From positions 1 to 64,000 of the forward strand of contig NZ_KB907263.1 in NCBI RefSeq assembly GCF_000381905.1: DNA of 64,000 bases, read 5' to 3'. This document shows, piece by piece, positions 1 to 9,771 of the stretch; within the stretch, counting starts at the first letter, position 1, and each line of letters opens with the position of its first letter. The notes below the pieces were generated by a model that ran no database searches, was not told where the DNA came from, and saw only the letters and a program-made list of their open reading frames with translations. The stretch is from Paenibacillus fonticola DSM 21315. GTDB taxonomy: Bacteria; Bacillota; Bacilli; Paenibacillales; Paenibacillaceae. The position numbers and the translations under genes are program-made.

Positions 1-205
1 TCTGTGGAAACAGTGGAAACGGGTACGTACCCGAATCCGTGAACTGAGGGCCCTTGGAGTCCCGGAGTGGGCCTGCTATGTCATGGGAAACTCCCGCCGC
101 GGTGCTTGGGAAATGTCCAGAAACACAAATAACGCCCTCCCGACTTCCTACTGGGAAACGAAAGGGCTGAAAAGTTTACTTTCTCGTTATCTGGAACTTT
201 GTTAA
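1..205 (+). CDS. ltrA: Group II intron reverse transcriptase/maturase, C-terminal part
   Basis: Partial reading frame entering from the left edge (codons from base 2, stop TAA 203-205). It encodes the last 67 residues, including GNSRRGAWEMS and SYWETKGLKSL, which match the end of the maturase (domain X) and tail of bacterial group II intron proteins. No HNH endonuclease domain follows, so this looks like an En-minus protein such as those of class C introns; that class call is inference. The enzyme would splice the intron and drive retromobility. Domains V/VI start about 10 bases after the stop. Confidence 0.8.
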   Translation, partial: LWKQWKRVRTRIRELRALGVPEWACYVMGNSRRGAWEMSRNTNNALPTSYWETKGLKSLLSRYLELC

Positions 206-283
206 CCTTTTGGAACCGCCGTATGCGGACCCGCATGTACGGTGGTGTGAGAGGACGGGGGTTAGTCGCCCCCTCCTACTCGA
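1..283 (+). mobile_element. Group II intron, 3' end
   Basis: The segment holds the 3' end of an intron reverse transcriptase followed by RNA that folds as domains V and VI. Domain V is seen at about 216-245: CCGCCGTA pairs with TACGGTGG, TGCG with CGCA around a GACC loop, and a two-base TG bulge sits at the usual place. Domain VI follows as GGGGG/CCCCC, and the element ends in CTACTCGAT. The 3' junction at 283/284 touches the stop codon of the SDR gene on the other strand. The 5' part lies outside the window. The class is not certain. Confidence 0.85.
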
Positions 284-1195
284 TTATCGATAACCTGCAA
301 CATTTGCTGGTTTGCCAGCATCAACGACCTCAACCAAATAACGCCAGCAATCCGGCCGTGAGCCGTCGAGATCGGTAAACCCGTATACCTTCGCAAGCTC
401 TCCGCTTGAAAGGGATTGTCCATTCCATCGTGCCAGCTCGGGATCTTGAGCAAGAGCAGCAACGGCACGGCCTACAAAACGGGGGGATTCCGAGATGATG
501 AAATGAGGATCCTTGGCCGCTGCGTCTTGCCAATTTTCTTCCTTCACGCCAAAATGCTCGAGCATCATTTCCGATCGAATCCAGCCTGGCGTGAGTGCCA
601 CCGCGGTGCATCCATAAGGCTCAATCTCGTGGGCTAGAGCCCACGCCATACGAATAGCGGAGTTTTTAGCCTGATCATAAAACATGGACAATCGGTAATT
701 TTTATTATTGTATTCAGCTATTCCATCAGTCATCTCTATGACCAAGCCATTCTTATTTTTGATTAGGAGTGGGAGCGAAAAATGGCTTGTAATAAGATGT
801 GTATCTATAGCGAGCCGTAACATGTGCAGACCGTTTTCAAGCGAGTGTTTCCACACGGGGACATTGAATTCAATTATCTTTTCGCCCCCCCAAATATCAT
901 TGACAAGAATGTCGAGCCGGCCTTGTTCTTGCTCAATACGATCTACCAATGCCTTTACCTGAGCGGGATCCAAATGATCGACTTGAACCGGGATTCCGTG
1001 ACCGCCTGCCTCGGTGACTAGTTCCGCCGTTTCTTCTATGTTTTCAGGCCGATCGTATTCGGAACGATGGGTACGAGTAGATCTTCCCGTTACATATACC
1101 GTCGCGCCCGCTGCTCCTAACTCTACGGCGATGCCGCGGCCGGCTCCCCTTGTAGCCCCAGCTACTAAAGCAATTTTTCCATGCAAACTCGCCAT
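284..1195 (-). CDS. SDR family NAD(P)-dependent oxidoreductase
   Basis: A 303-residue short-chain dehydrogenase with a Rossmann fold. The cofactor motif is GATRGAGRG (13-21), and the active site YDQAK carries Tyr173 and Lys177. The usual NNAG is NDIWGG, and the catalytic Ser position appears to be Thr in the stretch VIEMTDG. These variations resemble the long DHRS1-like subgroup rather than classical SDRs. The start is supported by an AAGGAGG-type ribosome site just upstream. The gene stands alone, divergent from the deaminase at 1475. Its stop codon lies exactly at the 3' edge of the group II intron, so native downstream sequence has been displaced. Substrate is unknown. Confidence 0.85.
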   Translation of the reverse strand: MASLHGKIALVAGATRGAGRGIAVELGAAGATVYVTGRSTRTHRSEYDRPENIEETAELVTEAGGHGIPVQVDHLDPAQVKALVDRIEQEQGRLDILVNDIWGGEKIIEFNVPVWKHSLENGLHMLRLAIDTHLITSHFSLPLLIKNKNGLVIEMTDGIAEYNNKNYRLSMFYDQAKNSAIRMAWALAHEIEPYGCTAVALTPGWIRSEMMLEHFGVKEENWQDAAAKDPHFIISESPRFVGRAVAALAQDPELARWNGQSLSSGELAKVYGFTDLDGSRPDCWRYLVEVVDAGKPANVAGYR

Positions 1196-1474
1196 CTCAT
1201 GGATACCTCCTTTTTTTAGACAACTCCATTATAAATGATAATGGCGACACCTCTTGTCATATATGAAGAAGGTCAGTTTTTCATATTACTCTTACCAGAA
1301 GTTTTCCGATGTTATCTCCTTTGCATAAACTGCAAAAAGTTTCAGGAGTATTTCAAATCCATCAACGGCCACAACACAACAGCAGCTTTTATGATAACAT
1401 GTTCTTATAGACGTGAAACGAGAGTAGGAACATCAGTTAGTTAGGCTCGATAAATTGCTAAGGAGGAGGCTATC

Positions 1475-1957
1475 TTGATCAACGATACAGATCTGAAGCA
1501 TTTGCGGCGCTGTATTCAACTTGCAAAGGATGCTCTGGGGGCTGGCGATGAGCCGTTCGGTTCGATTCTAGTCTCATCCGATGGCGAAGTGCTTGCGGAA
1601 GACCATAATCACGTCGCCGGCGGAGACCATACCCAGCACCCGGAGTTTGCATTGGCTCGCTGGGCAGCGAATAACCTGACAAAGGAAGAACGGGAGAAAG
1701 CAACGGTCTATACGTCTGGCGAACACTGCCCGATGTGCGCTGCAGCCCATGGTTGGGCCGGTTTAGGCCGCATTGTTTATGCGAGTTCATCCAAACAGCT
1801 GGTGCAATGGCTGGGTGAGCTTGGGGTTCCCGCATCGCGCGTACGCAATCTTCCCATCCAGGACGTTATTCGTGATACTGTCGTAGACGGTCCTGTACCT
1901 GAGCTCGCGGAGGAAGTTCGAGAGCTTCATCGTCAGTTTTACATGAAGAAGCATTGA
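1475..1957 (+). CDS. Nucleoside deaminase (CMP/dCMP deaminase fold)
   Basis: A 160-residue zinc-dependent cytidine-deaminase-fold protein. Zinc site and catalytic residues are visible as HPE (55-57) and EHCPMC (Cys85 and Cys88); the family's usual HAE is HPE here. Such proteins hydrolytically deaminate guanine, cytosine or related bases or nucleosides; the substrate cannot be read from sequence. It starts at TTG 1475, six bases after a strong AGGAGGAGG ribosome site at 1461-1469. A good terminator follows, so it is monocistronic. It differs clearly from the second deaminase at 54100. Confidence 0.85.
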   Translation: MINDTDLKHLRRCIQLAKDALGAGDEPFGSILVSSDGEVLAEDHNHVAGGDHTQHPEFALARWAANNLTKEEREKATVYTSGEHCPMCAAAHGWAGLGRIVYASSSKQLVQWLGELGVPASRVRNLPIQDVIRDTVVDGPVPELAEEVRELHRQFYMKKH

Positions 1958-1973
1958 TGTTAGCGTCCATTCT

Positions 1974-2009
1974 AAGAGGTTGATCCGGTGAGGATTAGCC
2001 TCTTTTTTA
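1974..2009 (+). terminator. Rho-independent terminator of the deaminase gene
   Basis: A 12-bp stem with two G-U pairs (AGAGGTTGATCC against GGATTAGCCTCT), loop GGTGA, then six T. The downstream stretch to 2241 shows no gene that I recognise. Confidence 0.85.
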
Positions 2010-2241
2010 AACGCTTAGCATGGGCGTCACCTCAGGGGCAAAGTACAGATCTGGGACTGACGGGCGCCCTACCCGCAGCTAAGGGAAAAGTATTCGTCCT
2101 GAGGAAGAAATGAAGGAAGCCAATGCTGATTTACCAGCAAAAAGGAATTGCACTATAGCCGTCGAATTTAAAATTTAATACATAATACCACGCCCATGGA
2201 CGGGGACGGCGCTCATGGATCCTCACCCATGACGGCGTAGA

Positions 2242-2700
2242 ATGGTGGTCATCATGTCTACCCCAATTTTATCTACTAAGCTATTTCCCCTGGTATCGCG
2301 ATCCAAAGTCGTGCTTCGCCCTCGATTGGCCGAGCGTCTTAACGCAGGGCTGCATCGTAAGCTGACCCTCGTTGCTGCGGGTGCGGGTTATGGTAAAACG
2401 ACCCTTATCAGCGAATGGTTAAGGCACTGCTCTCAGCCCGCCGCTTGGTTATCACTAGAAGAGAAGGATCATGACCCCGCTCGATTTCTGACCTACTTCA
2501 TCGCCGCTTTACAAACCATTTCTGAAAATTTTGGAGTAAGTCTACTTGGTATGCTCCAATCCTCACAACCACCGCCCATCGAATCGACGATAAAGGCGTT
2601 GCTTAATGAAATCACTGCTATTCCATATCCATTCGTACTCGTCCTGGACGATTATCACGTTTTGGATTCCCTAACGATAGATCATGCCATGGTCATATGA
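2242..2700 (+). pseudogene. MalT-like LuxR regulator, N-terminal piece before an in-frame TGA
   Basis: This codes for the start of a large STAND-type ATP-dependent activator: an opening that binds the inducer loop, Walker A GAGYGKTT, and Walker B VLVLDDYHVLD. Translation stops at TGA 2698-2700, where relatives continue through a phrase like FLLDHLPPQMH. The next codons (LDQMPPQMH) stay in the same frame, so this is a nonsense change, not a frameshift. The best start is ATG 2254 (MSTPILSTKLF); ATG 2242 is an alternative, and no strong ribosome site is seen. A 150-residue product would be non-functional unless the stop is read through. Confidence 0.8.
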
Positions 2701-2709
2701 CTTGACCAA

Positions 2710-4938
2710 ATGCCTCCGCAAATGCACATAATCCTTATCACGCGTGAGGATCCGCGTCTGCCATTGGCTCGATTACGCGTCAGAAATCAATTGACTGAGG
2801 TGCGCGCTTCTGACTTGCGTTTCACCCTTGCCGAAGCAGCCGATTTTCTGGGACAGGTCATGGAATTAAAACTTTCATCCGAAAACATCGCTCTGATTGA
2901 ATCTCGAACGGAAGGCTGGATCGCCGGCCTGCAGCTAGCCGCATTGTCCATGCAAGGGCATCATGATCCCGACAGTTTTATTAAATCTTTCACTGGCAAC
3001 CACAGATACATCGTGGACTTTCTGGTGGACGAAGTGCTGCAGCAGCAGCCTTTAAGCATCCAAACATTCCTGCTGAGCACATCGATTCTTGATCGGTTGT
3101 GCGGCCCTCTTTGTGATGCCGTTTTGGGCAATGAAGCTAGGGAACAACATGCGCCTTCTACTTCCGGGCAAGAAATGTTGGAATATCTTGAACGCGCCAA
3201 CCTATTTGTCGTCCCCCTAGACAACGAGAAGCGTTGGTATCGTTATCACCATCTCTTTGCTGAATTGCTTCGAAATCGGTTATCTCGGGACATCCATTTG
3301 AATCTTGCTGCTGATGTGAGGGGAGTTCCTGATTTGTATATTCGTGCCAGTATGTGGCATGAAGACAATGGCTTGGAGATGGAAGCCTTTCAGTACGCAG
3401 CTGCGGCTAAGGATACCGACCGTGCCGCCCGCCTGATGGAAGGAAAAGGGATGCCGCTGCTGTTTCGCGGAGCAGCAGCTCCTGTTATGAAATGGCTGGA
3501 TTCATTGCAGGATAAGGAATTTAATGCGAGGCCTTCACTATGGGTAATGTATGCTTCAGCGCTATTGCTGTCAGGTCAGATGAATGGTGTCGAGCAGAAA
3601 CTGCATGCCGTAGAGACAGCTGTAATAGAACTCGAGCAGGACAGCGTAACCAAAGATCTTATCGGACATATTGCCTGTATTCGGGCCACATTGGCGGTTA
3701 GCAATCATCAGGCGGATAAGATCATTGCCGAGTCTCTTCGTGCATTAGAATACCTGCACCCTGACAACCTGCCTGTCCGAACATCTACCGTTTGGTCGAT
3801 GGGATATGCGTACCAGCTTCAGGGAAATCGTGCCGCTGCCGGCAAAGCCTACGCCGAAGCTTTATCGCTCAGTCAGAATATCGGACATGTCATGATTACG
3901 ATCATGTCGACGCTAGGTCTAGGGAACATACAGGAAGCGGAGAATCTGCTCTATATGGCGGCTGAAACCTACAATCGTGTTCTAAAAGTGGCAACAGATT
4001 CGCCTATGCTGGTTACTTGCGAGGCAAATCTGGGTTTAGCCCGGATCCATTACGAATGGAACAACTTGGATGCAGCTATGCTGTACGGACAACGCAGTAT
4101 CCAACTGGCCAAGCAGTTTGAGAACATGGACAGAGTTATTGCAGGAGAGATTTTTCTAGCAAAAATAAGGATAGGGCGGGGCGAGGGCACGGCAGCAATG
4201 CTGGATCAGGCAGAGCATATAGCCCGCCAGCATCACTTCATGAATCACATTCCAAAAATTGCTGAGGTACAAGTACAATTGTTACTTCAGCAAGGCCATC
4301 TACGACTAGCTGGGCATCTTGCAAAGAAGTATAAGCTTGATTTCTGTCAGGCTCGGGTTCATCTGGCACAGGGGGATGCTACCTCTTCAATTGCGGTGCT
4401 CCAACCCCTAGGAGAACAGATGGAGGCGAAGGGGTTAAAAGATGAACGTCTGAAGGTATTAATTCTTCAAGCGATAGCTTTGGATTTACAGGCGGAAACT
4501 TTTGAAGCGGTACAAATCATTATTGAGGTACTAATCATGGCAGAGCCAGGCGGTTTTATCCGGATATTTATGGACGAGGGCCTGCCCATGTGGAAATTGC
4601 TCTGTGAAGCAGCGAATCAAGTGAAAATGACGACCTATTTGAACAAGCTGTTGGCCGAATTTAAAACAGAGGCGGAGAAACGCGAATCGAATTATAATCA
4701 GGGCAAAGCACATTCTAATAAACTCTTGATTGAGCCACTGAGTGAGCGAGAATTGGAAGTACTGTATTTAATCGCACAAGGCCATTCCAATTTGGAGATT
4801 AGCAAGAAACTCTTTATTGCATTGGCTACAGTTAAAGGACATAACCGCATGATCTTTGACAAGCTACAGGTGAAACGACGCACCGAAGCTGTTGCTCGCG
4901 CCCGCGAGCTGGGCCTGTTAAGTAACTTGCAATATTAA
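2710..4938 (+). CDS. MalT-like LuxR regulator, C-terminal piece (same frame as 2242)
   Basis: The remaining 742 residues of a protein that would be about 898 residues if intact. It contains the end of the NB-ARC-like ATPase domain ([15 protein letters not shown]), the winged-helix region, a helical TPR-like sensor (about 260-640) and a C-terminal LuxR helix-turn-helix ([18 protein letters not shown], then [15 protein letters not shown]). Such proteins activate transcription when an inducer and ATP drive oligomerisation. Restart at ATG 2710 would lack Walker A and B. It may therefore be a pseudogene remnant, a readthrough product, or a sequencing error; the downstream region is otherwise clean and unmutated. 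Confidence 0.75.
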   Translation: MPPQMHIILITREDPRLPLARLRVRNQLTEVRASDLRFTLAEAADFLGQVMELKLSSENIALIESRTEGWIAGLQLAALSMQGHHDPDSFIKSFTGNHRYIVDFLVDEVLQQQPLSIQTFLLSTSILDRLCGPLCDAVLGNEAREQHAPSTSGQEMLEYLERANLFVVPLDNEKRWYRYHHLFAELLRNRLSRDIHLNLAADVRGVPDLYIRASMWHEDNGLEMEAFQYAAAAKDTDRAARLMEGKGMPLLFRGAAAPVMKWLDSLQDKEFNARPSLWVMYASALLLSGQMNGVEQKLHAVETAVIELEQDSVTKDLIGHIACIRATLAVSNHQADKIIAESLRALEYLHPDNLPVRTSTVWSMGYAYQLQGNRAAAGKAYAEALSLSQNIGHVMITIMSTLGLGNIQEAENLLYMAAETYNRVLKVATDSPMLVTCEANLGLARIHYEWNNLDAAMLYGQRSIQLAKQFENMDRVIAGEIFLAKIRIGRGEGTAAMLDQAEHIARQHHFMNHIPKIAEVQVQLLLQQGHLRLAGHLAKKYKLDFCQARVHLAQGDATSSIAVLQPLGEQMEAKGLKDERLKVLILQAIALDLQAETFEAVQIIIEVLIMAEPGGFIRIFMDEGLPMWKLLCEAANQVKMTTYLNKLLAEFKTEAEKRESNYNQGKAHSNKLLIEPLSERELEVLYLIAQGHSNLEISKKLFIALATVKGHNRMIFDKLQVKRRTEAVARARELGLLSNLQY

Positions 4939-5033
4939 ATATCTGTTGTAAAAACCATACTTAAGTAGCTATATCCCGTAACGGTATTGTAGATATACTG
5001 ATAGCATATTTTATTCGTCAATGGAGGAAACCC

Positions 5034-5963
5034 ATGAAGGCAATGATATGCACAAAATATGGTTCACCGGATGTTCTGATGCTCAAAGAAGTTTCTATTC
5101 CCACCCCGAAGGACAATGAAGTACTGGTCAAGGTGCATGCGTCAACCGTAACTGCAGGAGACATCCGGGTTCGAACATTTAACAGCCCTGTTCTGCTGTG
5201 GATTCCTATGCGGATCGTCTTAGGATTCACAAAACCTAGAAATCCGATATTGGGCGTGGAGTTAGCTGGGGAAATTGTATCAATAGGCAAAAAAGTGAAG
5301 CGATTTAAGAAGGGGGATCAGATATTTGCACTAACCGGAATGAAACTTGGTGCGCACGCCGAATATACGTGTATATCGGAAAATGGATTAATGACTATCA
5401 AACCGGTCAATGTGTCCTATGAGGAAGCCGCTTCAGTGCTCTATGGGGCAACGACTGCATTATATTTTCTTAGAAAGGGAAACATCCAAGAAGGAAAAAA
5501 AGTATTGATTTATGGTGCATCCGGGACAGTGGGTACCTTTGCGGTACAGCTGGCTAAGCAGTTTGGAGCTGAGGTTACCGGGGTAAGCAGTACAGCAAAT
5601 TTAGAAATGGTTCAAGCTTTGGGGGCTGATCAGGTCATTGATTACACGAAAGAGGATTTTATAAATCGAGGAAATACTTACGATATCATCTTTGATGCAG
5701 TTGGCAAAAAATCAAAATCAAATTGCAAGCAGGCACTAGCTTCCAACGGGTCATACGTGACGGTCGATGGGCAAGGAATAGCAAAGGTACTTATGAATGA
5801 TATAAACTACCTTGCAGATCTTTTGGAACGAAGAAAGATTCATTCAGTCATCGATCGATATTATTCCATAGAAGAACTTGCGGAGGCTCATAGATATGTC
5901 GAAGAAGGACATAAGAAAGGCAATGTTGTCATCAAGGTAACACACGATGAAAGTCGATGTTGA
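5034..5963 (+). CDS. Zinc-free NAD(P)-dependent alcohol dehydrogenase/quinone oxidoreductase
   Basis: A 309-residue medium-chain dehydrogenase/reductase. The N-terminal GroES-like domain covers about 1-120, and the Rossmann domain carries GASGTVGTFAVQLAKQ near 155. The Cys/His ligands for catalytic zinc are absent, which places it with NADPH:quinone oxidoreductase-like members. A GGAGG site precedes ATG 5034 by seven bases. It lies about 95 bases downstream of the broken MalT-like regulator in the same direction, a possible but unproven target. The last eight codons run up to an intrinsic terminator. Confidence 0.85.
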   Translation: MKAMICTKYGSPDVLMLKEVSIPTPKDNEVLVKVHASTVTAGDIRVRTFNSPVLLWIPMRIVLGFTKPRNPILGVELAGEIVSIGKKVKRFKKGDQIFALTGMKLGAHAEYTCISENGLMTIKPVNVSYEEAASVLYGATTALYFLRKGNIQEGKKVLIYGASGTVGTFAVQLAKQFGAEVTGVSSTANLEMVQALGADQVIDYTKEDFINRGNTYDIIFDAVGKKSKSNCKQALASNGSYVTVDGQGIAKVLMNDINYLADLLERRKIHSVIDRYYSIEELAEAHRYVEEGHKKGNVVIKVTHDESRC

Positions 5964-5987
5964 AGCAGCAACGTTATCCACTCAACC

Positions 5988-6010
5988 ACGCCCATTGGGC
6001 GTTTTTTTTT
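5988..6010 (+). terminator. Terminator after the oxidoreductase gene
   Basis: ACGCCC-ATT-GGGCGT stem followed by a run of nine or more T. It also marks the left edge of the ABC ATPase relic. Confidence 0.8.
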
Positions 6011-6380
6011 CAATTTCCAATAAACCGCACATAACGGTCATTCTGACCACCCACGATATGGACGATATTGATCAAATTTGCCGTCGTGTGATTACGATCG
6101 AGAAGGGGGAGAGATCTTCGACGGTTCGCTTGATTTCTTTAAGCATACCTATAGTGTGGGTCATCGGCTGACTGTAAATTTTAAAAATAACTATAGCATA
6201 ATCCATAATCCAAGGTTAAAAGTGCTGGATTCGCAAGCAAACAGCATCACTGTCCTCTTTAAAAAAGAAGAAATCAGCGTCACAGAATGTCTCGCGATAA
6301 TGTCGAAAATTGGAGAAATTGAGGATATCAAAATTAAGGAGCCTGATATGGAGGAAGCTGTTGAAAATTTCTTACCGTAG
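6009..6380 (+). pseudogene. ABC transporter ATP-binding protein, C-terminal relic
   Basis: Only the last third of an ABC-2-type export ATPase remains. Frame one reads HITVILTTHDMDDIDQICRR, containing the H-loop His (TTHD). Frame two continues EIFDGSLDFFKHTYSVGHRL to a normal C-terminal regulatory region ending EEAVENFLP. The frames are joined near 6113 by an extra two bases (GAGAGATC where GAGATC is expected). Walker A, signature and Walker B are missing, so it cannot be functional. The partner permease is absent. The break lies right at the upstream gene's terminator T-run, consistent with an old deletion. Confidence 0.8.
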
Positions 6381-6400
6381 AAAGTATGTAAATAATTTTA

Positions 6401-6415
6401 AAGAAAGCGCATACT
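6401..6415 (+). promoter_or_regulatory. Candidate cre (CcpA) site upstream of the bgl promoter
   Basis: AAGAAAGCGCATACT fits the Bacillus cre consensus WTGNAANCGNWNNCW with one mismatch and lies just upstream of the -35 box. Carbon catabolite repression of a beta-glucoside operon is well established in relatives; binding here is inference. Confidence 0.5.
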
Positions 6416-6421
6416 TTCCGC

Positions 6422-6450
6422 TTGCCAAAATACGGAATCAATGGTAATCT
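6422..6450 (+). promoter_or_regulatory. SigA-type promoter of the antiterminator/PTS operon
   Basis: TTGCCA, 17 bp spacer, TAATCT, ending seven bases before the first antiterminator target. Confidence 0.6.
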
Positions 6451-6457
6451 GACTTTG

Positions 6458-6523
6458 GGATTGTTACTGAAAAGGCAAAACCCAGGACATGTAAAGTACA
6501 TGTTTTGGGTTTTGCCTTTTTTT
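6458..6523 (+). promoter_or_regulatory. RAT-like antiterminator target plus terminator 1 (before licT-like gene)
   Basis: GGATTGTTACTG followed by GGCAAAACC matches the two conserved halves of the ribonucleic antiterminator target of LicT/SacY-type proteins, although the loop between them is shorter than usual. Its 3' half overlaps the terminator stem AGGCAAAACCC / GGGTTTTGCCT with an inner ACATGTA/TACATGT helix and a T-run. RNA-binding antiterminator would block this hairpin, giving autoregulation. After 6523 up to 6684 I see no gene. Confidence 0.75.
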
Positions 6524-6684
6524 GTAACCGCAGTCCTGCAGCTGCTTAGTTCGTTGAAAAAAGATTAAACGATGAAGTAAGGGATGTGATGGCTGAAGTC
6601 GAATAACAACGGTTCATGTCATTCGGTTCCGTCAGATATTTTTCATCCAGCGTCTAAGTCCTATAGTTTGTAAATGAATTCGGG

Positions 6685-7533
6685 ATGAAGGGGGGCAGTT
6701 GGATGATCATAAAAAAAATTATTAACAATAACGTCATTGTAGCTAAGAATGCGCAAAAGCAAGAGCTTGTCGTTATGGGCTGCGGAGTTGCCTTTAAACA
6801 GAGCATCGGAGGCCAAGTGGATGAAAACCTAGTCGAAAAGGTGTTCATCCTCAAGCAAAAGGACGCCTCCGAAAAGTTCAAATTGCTTCTGGAGGATGTT
6901 CCTTCCGATTATGTCTCGTTATGCTACGACATTATCGAGTACGCCAAAAATATGCTGGAAGTTGCTTTGAGTGATTATATTTATGTCACGCTGACCGACC
7001 ATATCAACAATACACTCCAAATGTTCGATGAGGGCATCAAGAACAGCAACCCGTTGATTTGGGAAATTAAAAAATTTTACCCGAAGGAATTCCGGATCGG
7101 CCTAAAGGCGCTAGAATTTATCGAGGATAGTGTCAGCAAGCAATTGTCTGAGGATGAGGCAGCGAATATCGCCCTTCATTTAATCAACGCTCAAGTAAAC
7201 AGCTCCTACCAACGGGTAGCGGATGTCGCAGAGCAAGCCTTAAAGATTCAGGATATATTAAATATTATTAAATATACCTATAACATTACGCTGGATGAGG
7301 AATCGATCAGCTATGAGAGATTCATTACCCATTTGAGATTTTTCTTTCAACGGCTGAAGAAAAGGCAAAAAACGCTGTTAGAGGATGATTTTCTACTAAA
7401 GCAGGTTAAAGTAAAATACAAAAAGGCTTATCAATGTATGCTGAAAATCGAAAAATATTTAAACACCCCGTTGTCCGACGAGGAAAAGCTCTATTTAACG
7501 ATTCATGTTCATCGGGTGACGCAAAGGAATTGA
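6685..7533 (+). CDS. licT: BglG/LicT-family transcriptional antiterminator
   Basis: About 280 residues: an RNA-binding CAT domain (IIKKIINNNVIVAKN, about 1-60) and two PTS regulation domains (about 70-170 and 175-282) with conserved His residues as in ALHLINAQ and LTIHVHRV. The protein binds RAT RNA and prevents termination when unphosphorylated by the cognate EII and phosphorylated at PRD2 by HPr. The more likely start is ATG 6703 (MIIKKI), nine bases after a GGGGGG ribosome site at 6689-6694; ATG 6685 is less well placed. RAT/terminator elements lie both before it and before the PTS gene, so it should control itself and bglP. Confidence 0.88.
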   Translation: MKGGSWMIIKKIINNNVIVAKNAQKQELVVMGCGVAFKQSIGGQVDENLVEKVFILKQKDASEKFKLLLEDVPSDYVSLCYDIIEYAKNMLEVALSDYIYVTLTDHINNTLQMFDEGIKNSNPLIWEIKKFYPKEFRIGLKALEFIEDSVSKQLSEDEAANIALHLINAQVNSSYQRVADVAEQALKIQDILNIIKYTYNITLDEESISYERFITHLRFFFQRLKKRQKTLLEDDFLLKQVKVKYKKAYQCMLKIEKYLNTPLSDEEKLYLTIHVHRVTQRN

Positions 7534-7544
7534 ATAAAATCATT

Positions 7545-7625
7545 GGATTGTTACTGGTAAAGCAGGCAAGACCGTGATAGATGGTACTTATAAAGTACCG
7601 GTCTATCGGTCTTGCCTATTTTTGT
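7545..7625 (+). promoter_or_regulatory. RAT antiterminator target plus terminator 2 (before bglP)
   Basis: GGATTGTTACTG then AGCAGGCAAGACC (7545-7573) is almost identical to the RAT of B. subtilis licT targets. It overlaps the 5' arm of a terminator at 7564-7625: perfect AGGCAAGACCG/CGGTCTTGCCT with an inner helix GGTACTT/AAGTACC and a T-run. This is the classical mutually exclusive switch in front of the permease gene. Confidence 0.88.
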
Positions 7626-7638
7626 AGATGAAAAATAG

Positions 7639-9549
<1,911 letters not shown>

Positions 9550-9566
9550 TTTAATCGATCTAGGAA

Positions 9567-9695
9567 CGAGAACCGTTAATGGTTGCGGAGAACGGCCTAG
9601 GTGCGGTGGATACTGTAGAAGCGGACGGTTCAATTCACGAGATAATCGCATTGAGTACCTTAAATAGCACATCAAAGAAAATTATTAAAAGTTAG
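9567..9695 (+). pseudogene. 6-phospho-beta-glucosidase relic
   Basis: Frame one reads PLMVAENGLGAVDTVEADGS followed by IH, the family-1 glycosidase block around the catalytic nucleophile (the E of ENG). After IH the frame shifts by one missing base to D-NRIEYLK. An in-frame TAG follows where relatives have Gln, then HIKE. Upstream and downstream parts of the roughly 475-residue enzyme are gone. This is what remains of the bglA/bglH gene that normally follows bglP. Confidence 0.85.
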
Positions 9696-9739
9696 TCCCG
9701 CTGCCCATCTCATTCATCCAATGTTCATATTTGGCTGTT

Positions 9740-9767
9740 AACCTCCTCTTATGTGAAAGGGGAGGTT
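9740..9767 (+). promoter_or_regulatory. Hairpin that covers the ribosome site of the next gene
   Basis: AACCTCC (9740-9746) pairs perfectly with GGAGGTT (9761-9767). The right arm includes the Shine-Dalgarno sequence GGGGAGG, five to six bases before ATG 9772. The fold would hide the ribosome site. A weak terminator is an alternative reading. Confidence 0.5.
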
Positions 9768-9771
9768 TCTG

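Noticed and set aside
2100..2180. Short frame (EEEMKEANADLPAKR) considered as a transposase fragment
   Set aside because: Too short for a family call; no inverted repeats or partner frame seen.
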